Of a stretch of 64,000 nucleotides of DNA, positions 61,256 to 64,000 are shown in pieces (positions within the stretch are counted from its first letter, which is position 1; every line of letters begins with the position of its first letter). The notes beneath the pieces were generated by a model. It saw nothing but the letters and a program-made list of their open reading frames with translations. It searched no databases and was not told where the DNA came from. A program made the position numbers and the translations under genes. The DNA lies in NCBI RefSeq assembly GCF_011305415.1, contig NZ_JAANOQ010000005.1, forward strand, positions 1-64,000, in the 5' to 3' direction. Source of the DNA: Flavobacterium bernardetii (GTDB taxonomy: Bacteria > Bacteroidota > Bacteroidia > Flavobacteriales > Flavobacteriaceae).

Positions 61256-62500
61256 TTATTTTTCTTTTTTAGGTAATTGAATTTGTGGTAATGGTTTACA
61301 AAGTGTTTTGTTGACAATTTTTTCTCTCATTAGTTTTTTCTTATTAAAATGACGAGAAATATTTTGAACAATTTCTGTATAAATATCAGTTCCATCGTCC
61401 TTTTGATGATAAAAAACTTTAATAGATCGACAATTATCATGCTCGAAAATAGTATTTAACAACGTTCTATCAGACAACCCACAAGAATGTCCTAAAATTA
61501 AAACCTGAAATTTATCACTATCAACATATCTTAATAAATTATCATAATTATTATTTTGCAAATATTGGAAAGATTTAAAATTTCTTAAATATTCATTATC
61601 ATTAATATTCTCAATAACTTTGTAATCATTATCCATTTCATCTCCAAATCCAAAATTTATTTGATTTTTTTCTTTTAATAATTCTCCGTGGATATGAATA
61701 TTATCAATATTAATTTCACCTTTTTTTAAGTTTTCTAAATATTTATTAACTGTTGTTGTATAATTAAAATTTAAACATAATGTGCTTTTTATGAGTTTAT
61801 CAGGATTTACTTTTTGAATATTAATTAAGTTTTTGATTTCAACTCTATCTTCTACATCATTAAATTCTTCTATTAAATTTACTTCATTATTATAAATTGA
61901 AATTGGCTTTAAAATTTCATAAAATTTTGCCCAATTATTATCATTGTCATAAAAATCATAACTTGTTTCAACTGAGTCATTTAAATATTTTTCCAATAAA
62001 TTCTTAATTTGTTCAAACTCTTTATTCAAATTTTCAACTTGTTTTAATTGCTCTTTCTGCCAAAATTCTTCTGTTTTTAAAACATCTGAGCATTTTGAAT
62101 TTACAATTTTCTTTAATTGTCTGTAATATTCATTTTCAATATCAACCCACTTATTAATATCTTTTTTTTTATTAACAAACTTAAAAAACGTGTTTTTGTA
62201 TATAAGTATATGTTGTCTTGGATATGATCCAGTCATAAAATTATTACCAAATTCTGTATAAATTTCAGCATCAGAAAACATAACATTTGAATCGCACAAA
62301 TTTATAGATTTTGAAATTTCTTCTAGATTTTTACAATCTTCAAAAGTTACATAATTTGGTAAATTTTCAAAACACAAAAAATTATCAGAATGTTCAGAGT
62401 TTTTTAAATTAGCCCAATAATCATCAATAAAATCTCTATAACTAGTTGGCAAACCATGAGCCAAATCAAAACCGTTTCCTATAATAACAAGTCTATTCAT
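61256..62500 (-). CDS. AbiH-family abortive infection protein
   Basis: With the start at 62500 the protein is 414 residues and opens MNRLVIIGNGFDLAHGLPTS (GNGFD at 8-12), the AbiH signature. Internal motifs include CLNFNYTTTVNKYL, IDNIHIHGELLKEKNQINFGFGDEMD and, near the C-terminus, VLILGHSCGLSDRTLLNTIFEH. AbiH proteins protect against phages by an unestablished mechanism in the cytoplasm. The ATG at 62524 is rejected because it overlaps the -7 box. It is visibly more AT-rich than its neighbours (many Asn, Lys, Ile), a sign of transfer. Confidence 0.88.
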   Translation of the reverse strand: MNRLVIIGNGFDLAHGLPTSYRDFIDDYWANLKNSEHSDNFLCFENLPNYVTFEDCKNLEEISKSINLCDSNVMFSDAEIYTEFGNNFMTGSYPRQHILIYKNTFFKFVNKKKDINKWVDIENEYYRQLKKIVNSKCSDVLKTEEFWQKEQLKQVENLNKEFEQIKNLLEKYLNDSVETSYDFYDNDNNWAKFYEILKPISIYNNEVNLIEEFNDVEDRVEIKNLINIQKVNPDKLIKSTLCLNFNYTTTVNKYLENLKKGEINIDNIHIHGELLKEKNQINFGFGDEMDNDYKVIENINDNEYLRNFKSFQYLQNNNYDNLLRYVDSDKFQVLILGHSCGLSDRTLLNTIFEHDNCRSIKVFYHQKDDGTDIYTEIVQNISRHFNKKKLMREKIVNKTLCKPLPQIQLPKKEK

Positions 62501-62521
62501 AAATCTAAAAAATCCTTTTCT

Positions 62522-62529
62522 CAAATTTA
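62522..62529 (-). promoter_or_regulatory. Probable -7 box of the AbiH gene
   Basis: TAAATTTG on the minus strand, 21 bases before the ATG at 62500. It overlaps the alternative ATG at 62524. Confidence 0.5.
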
Positions 62530-62550
62530 CATTATTAATTAAAGAAACTA

Positions 62551-62558
62551 TATTTTTG
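62551..62558 (+). promoter_or_regulatory. Probable -7 box of the alpha/beta hydrolase gene
   Basis: TATTTTTG matches TAnnTTTG. Transcription would start near 62565, immediately before the AACAACG array, so the array would form almost the whole 5' leader. Confidence 0.45.
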
Positions 62559-62573
62559 CAGGATTAAGTTTTC

Positions 62574-62643
62574 AACAACGAACAACGAACAACGAACAAC
62601 GAACAACGAACAACGAACAACGAACAACGAACAACGAACAACG
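62574..62643. repeat. Ten perfect AACAACG heptanucleotide repeats
   Basis: Ten consecutive copies of the 7-base unit, with no mismatches, end 4 bases before the TTG start of the alpha/beta hydrolase. The unit length is not a multiple of three, and no in-frame ATG precedes it. Confidence 0.95.
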
Positions 62644-62647
62644 AATT

Positions 62648-63436
62648 TTGAACAATTACAAACACACCAACTACAAAAACACGAAAATTTCTTATACTGA
62701 TGCAGGAAAAGGCACTGCGGTAGTTTTATTGCACGGTTTTTTGGAAAACAGTACGATGTGGAACTATTTGGCGCCGGTTGTAGCACAGAAAAATCGTGTG
62801 ATTTGTATTGATTTATTGGGTCACGGTCAAACGGATTCTTTAGGTTATGTCCACACAATGGAAGATATGGCGGATGCCGTTCACCAAGTTTTATCGGAAT
62901 TAAAAATAAGAAAAGCGGTTTTTGTTGGGCATTCTATGGGTGGTTATGTGGCTTTGGCTTTCGCTGAATTATATCCAGAATTCATGAAAGGTTTGGTGTT
63001 ATTAAATTCTACTTCTCGTGCGGATAGCGACGAACGTATTACAAATAGAACTCGTGCCATCAAAGCAGTAAAACAAAATTATGTAGCAGCTGTTCGAATG
63101 AGTATTGCGAATCTATTTTCGGAAGAAAACCGAGAAAAACTAATTGAACAAATTGAATGGGTAAGAAATGAAGCTTTACAAACACCTTTGCAAGGAATTA
63201 TAGCCGCTCAAGAAGGCATGAAACTGCGAAAAGACCGTGAAGTATTGTTGCATTTTGCTCCTTATCCTATCATGCTAATCTTAGGAAAAAAAGATCCTGT
63301 TTTAAATTACGAAGATAATTTAGAACAAATTGAAGGCACCAATGTCAAACTAATAACTTTCAACGACGGACATATGAGTCACCTCGAAAATCAAGCCGAA
63401 TTGGAAAAAGTTATGGTTGGGTTTTTGAAATCTTAA
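62648..63436 (+). CDS. Alpha/beta-fold hydrolase
   Basis: The 262-residue protein has the oxyanion region VVLLHGFLE (25-33), the nucleophile elbow GHSMGG (Ser96), and the C-terminal catalytic His in NDGHMSHLE (His242 or His245). It is a cytoplasmic hydrolase of unspecified esterase-type activity. The start is TTG at 62648, with no ATG available. The leader is the AACAACG array, so expression may depend on repeat number. It is divergent from the AbiH gene. Confidence 0.85.
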   Translation: MNNYKHTNYKNTKISYTDAGKGTAVVLLHGFLENSTMWNYLAPVVAQKNRVICIDLLGHGQTDSLGYVHTMEDMADAVHQVLSELKIRKAVFVGHSMGGYVALAFAELYPEFMKGLVLLNSTSRADSDERITNRTRAIKAVKQNYVAAVRMSIANLFSEENREKLIEQIEWVRNEALQTPLQGIIAAQEGMKLRKDREVLLHFAPYPIMLILGKKDPVLNYEDNLEQIEGTNVKLITFNDGHMSHLENQAELEKVMVGFLKS

Positions 63437-63473
63437 CCGCAAGGAACGCAAAGGTTTTCGTGAAGCTCGCAAA
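63435..63473. repeat. Second copy of the CGCGAAG-type short repeat
   Basis: Starts AACCGCAAGG and contains CGCAAAG and TCGCAAA blocks, aligning with 8664-8702 with one indel. It overlaps the last base of the hydrolase stop region. Confidence 0.5.
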
Positions 63474-63493
63474 TTATATATTTTTATTTTTGG

Positions 63494-63602
63494 CCACGAA
63501 TTGCCGAATGAATCTTAAATATTATTACTTTTTATTCGAATAATTATCTACTTTGTCGATACGAATCTTTACAAACAAAATTAGAAATTCGAGAATTCGT
63601 GG
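63494..63602. repeat. 109-bp element with CCACGAATT terminal inverted repeats
   Basis: The left end CCACGAATTGCCGAATGAAT and right end AATTCGAGAATTCGTGG match the ends of 13462-13575. The interior (ATTCGAATAATTATCTACTT, TGTCGATACG) resembles that of 12205-12280. It lies between the 3' ends of the hydrolase and the nuclease genes. Confidence 0.65.
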
Positions 63603-63608
63603 CTAAAA

Positions 63609-64000
63609 CTATTTAATTATTTCTTTAAACGAAATCAATGGATTTAAAATTTCTTGAATTAAAATCACCAATTCTTCCGTAAAATTATCTAAGAATTCTT
63701 GCGTAATAATCGTTTCATTAATCGCGTTTTTTCCACTTCCTATTTTAAATGTAAAAGGTAAAAATCCACCTTTCATATTTTTAAAAGAAAAAATTCCAAC
63801 TTCTACATTATAATTTTGTTTTATTGGATCATTCTGAAACATCAAAGCGTAACACAACAATTGTATGATTTTATCATTAGCTAGATCTAGTGTTAAACCT
63901 TCAAAAGTGTTGATTTTTAATTTGTTCGCTTCTACTTTTCCAGTTTTATAATCGATGATTCGAATGGTATTATTTCGCAATTCAATTCTATCTACTTTTC
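63609..64000 (-). CDS. PD-(D/E)XK nuclease family protein (N-terminal part off the edge)
   Basis: The visible ~130 C-terminal residues contain the PD-(D/E)XK nuclease motifs: KVDRIELRN at the right edge, IRIIDYKTGKVEA (Asp and Lys of the core) and IIQLLCYALMF (the QxxxY-type helix). Spacing matches the AddB/RexB-type or RecB-like C-terminal nuclease of double-strand-break repair complexes. The gene continues past 64000, so helicase or other domains cannot be seen. The first in-window Met is internal and not the true start. Confidence 0.82.
   Translation of the reverse strand, partial: KVDRIELRNNTIRIIDYKTGKVEANKLKINTFEGLTLDLANDKIIQLLCYALMFQNDPIKQNYNVEVGIFSFKNMKGGFLPFTFKIGSGKNAINETIITQEFLDNFTEELVILIQEILNPLISFKEIIK

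Noticed and set aside
61256..62500. Start at 62524 for the AbiH gene
   Set aside because: That ATG lies inside the -7 box region; the AbiH signature begins immediately at the ATG at 62500.
62574..62643. CRISPR-like array or phase-variable coding repeat
   Set aside because: Units are 7 bases with no spacers, so it is not CRISPR. No start codon lies upstream in frame with the hydrolase, so the repeats are not in its coding region.
62535..62858. Leftward 107-codon frame with repeated FVVRCSL units
   Set aside because: The repeating peptide is just the AACAACG array read on the other strand; the rest opposes the hydrolase gene.

Overview
The window comes from an AT-rich member of the Flavobacteriaceae, most likely Flavobacterium or a close relative. 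This rests on type IX secretion (T9SS) sorting domains at both ends of a cell-surface repertoire, a MurF-alanine racemase fusion, the single-cytochrome sdhCAB operon of Bacteroidetes, GlyQS-type glycyl-tRNA synthetase, Bacteroidetes promoters (TTG, about 20 bases, TAnnTTTG) and no obvious Shine-Dalgarno sites. No rRNA, tRNA, CRISPR array, prophage or insertion sequence is visible. No gene-free interval exceeds 300 bases; the longest (13353-13629, 61022-61255, 33233-33434, 41513-41708) hold inverted-repeat elements, terminators and promoters.

Layout. 1-6338 is a giant T9SS type B adhesin running off the left edge. 6499-13352 holds lpxH, then a leftward block: an MFS exporter, recJ, a HopJ-family gene, a small membrane protein, rsmI and a repeat-containing hypothetical. 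13630-17699 runs rightward: thymidine kinase, an inserted ParE-type toxin-antitoxin pair, murF-alr and mscL. 17880-25598 is a TetR-controlled tripartite RND efflux operon with a four-helix-bundle gene lodged inside it, plus a YceI gene that carries a copy of the same operator. 25745-33232 holds a prenyl synthase, a PhoD-like phosphatase, an outer membrane protein and sucAB. 33435-39712 is a surface-protein locus: a TPR/membrane/AraC regulator, a T9SS protein with five 288-bp tandem repeats, and a decayed T9SS gene. 39847-46526 holds a second MFS exporter, a retropepsin-like protein, glyS, comF and an Ig-like lipoprotein. 46652-50020 couples an AraC regulator to a secreted S41 peptidase and a secreted double-DTG aspartic-protease-like protein. 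50064-54557 is an omega-amidase and sdhCAB. 54696-59033 is a ChaN/beta-propeller/lipoprotein operon, with a divergent Crp-type regulator. The right end has an aminopeptidase P, an AbiH abortive-infection gene, an alpha/beta hydrolase and the end of a PD-(D/E)XK nuclease.

The central metabolic genes (sucAB, sdhCAB) and envelope genes (lpxH, murF-alr, efflux, mscL) are conventional. The unusual material is between genes: arrays with a strict 7-base period but different sequences (8721-8769, 10562-10617, 61033-61060, 62574-62643), two of which supply the stop codon and last three residues of unrelated proteins; several families of short inverted-repeat elements; and promoter palindromes, of which the duplicated TetR operator (25010-25037 and 25637-25664) is the best supported. 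None of these was tested by computation or database search; family names come from recognition of motifs.
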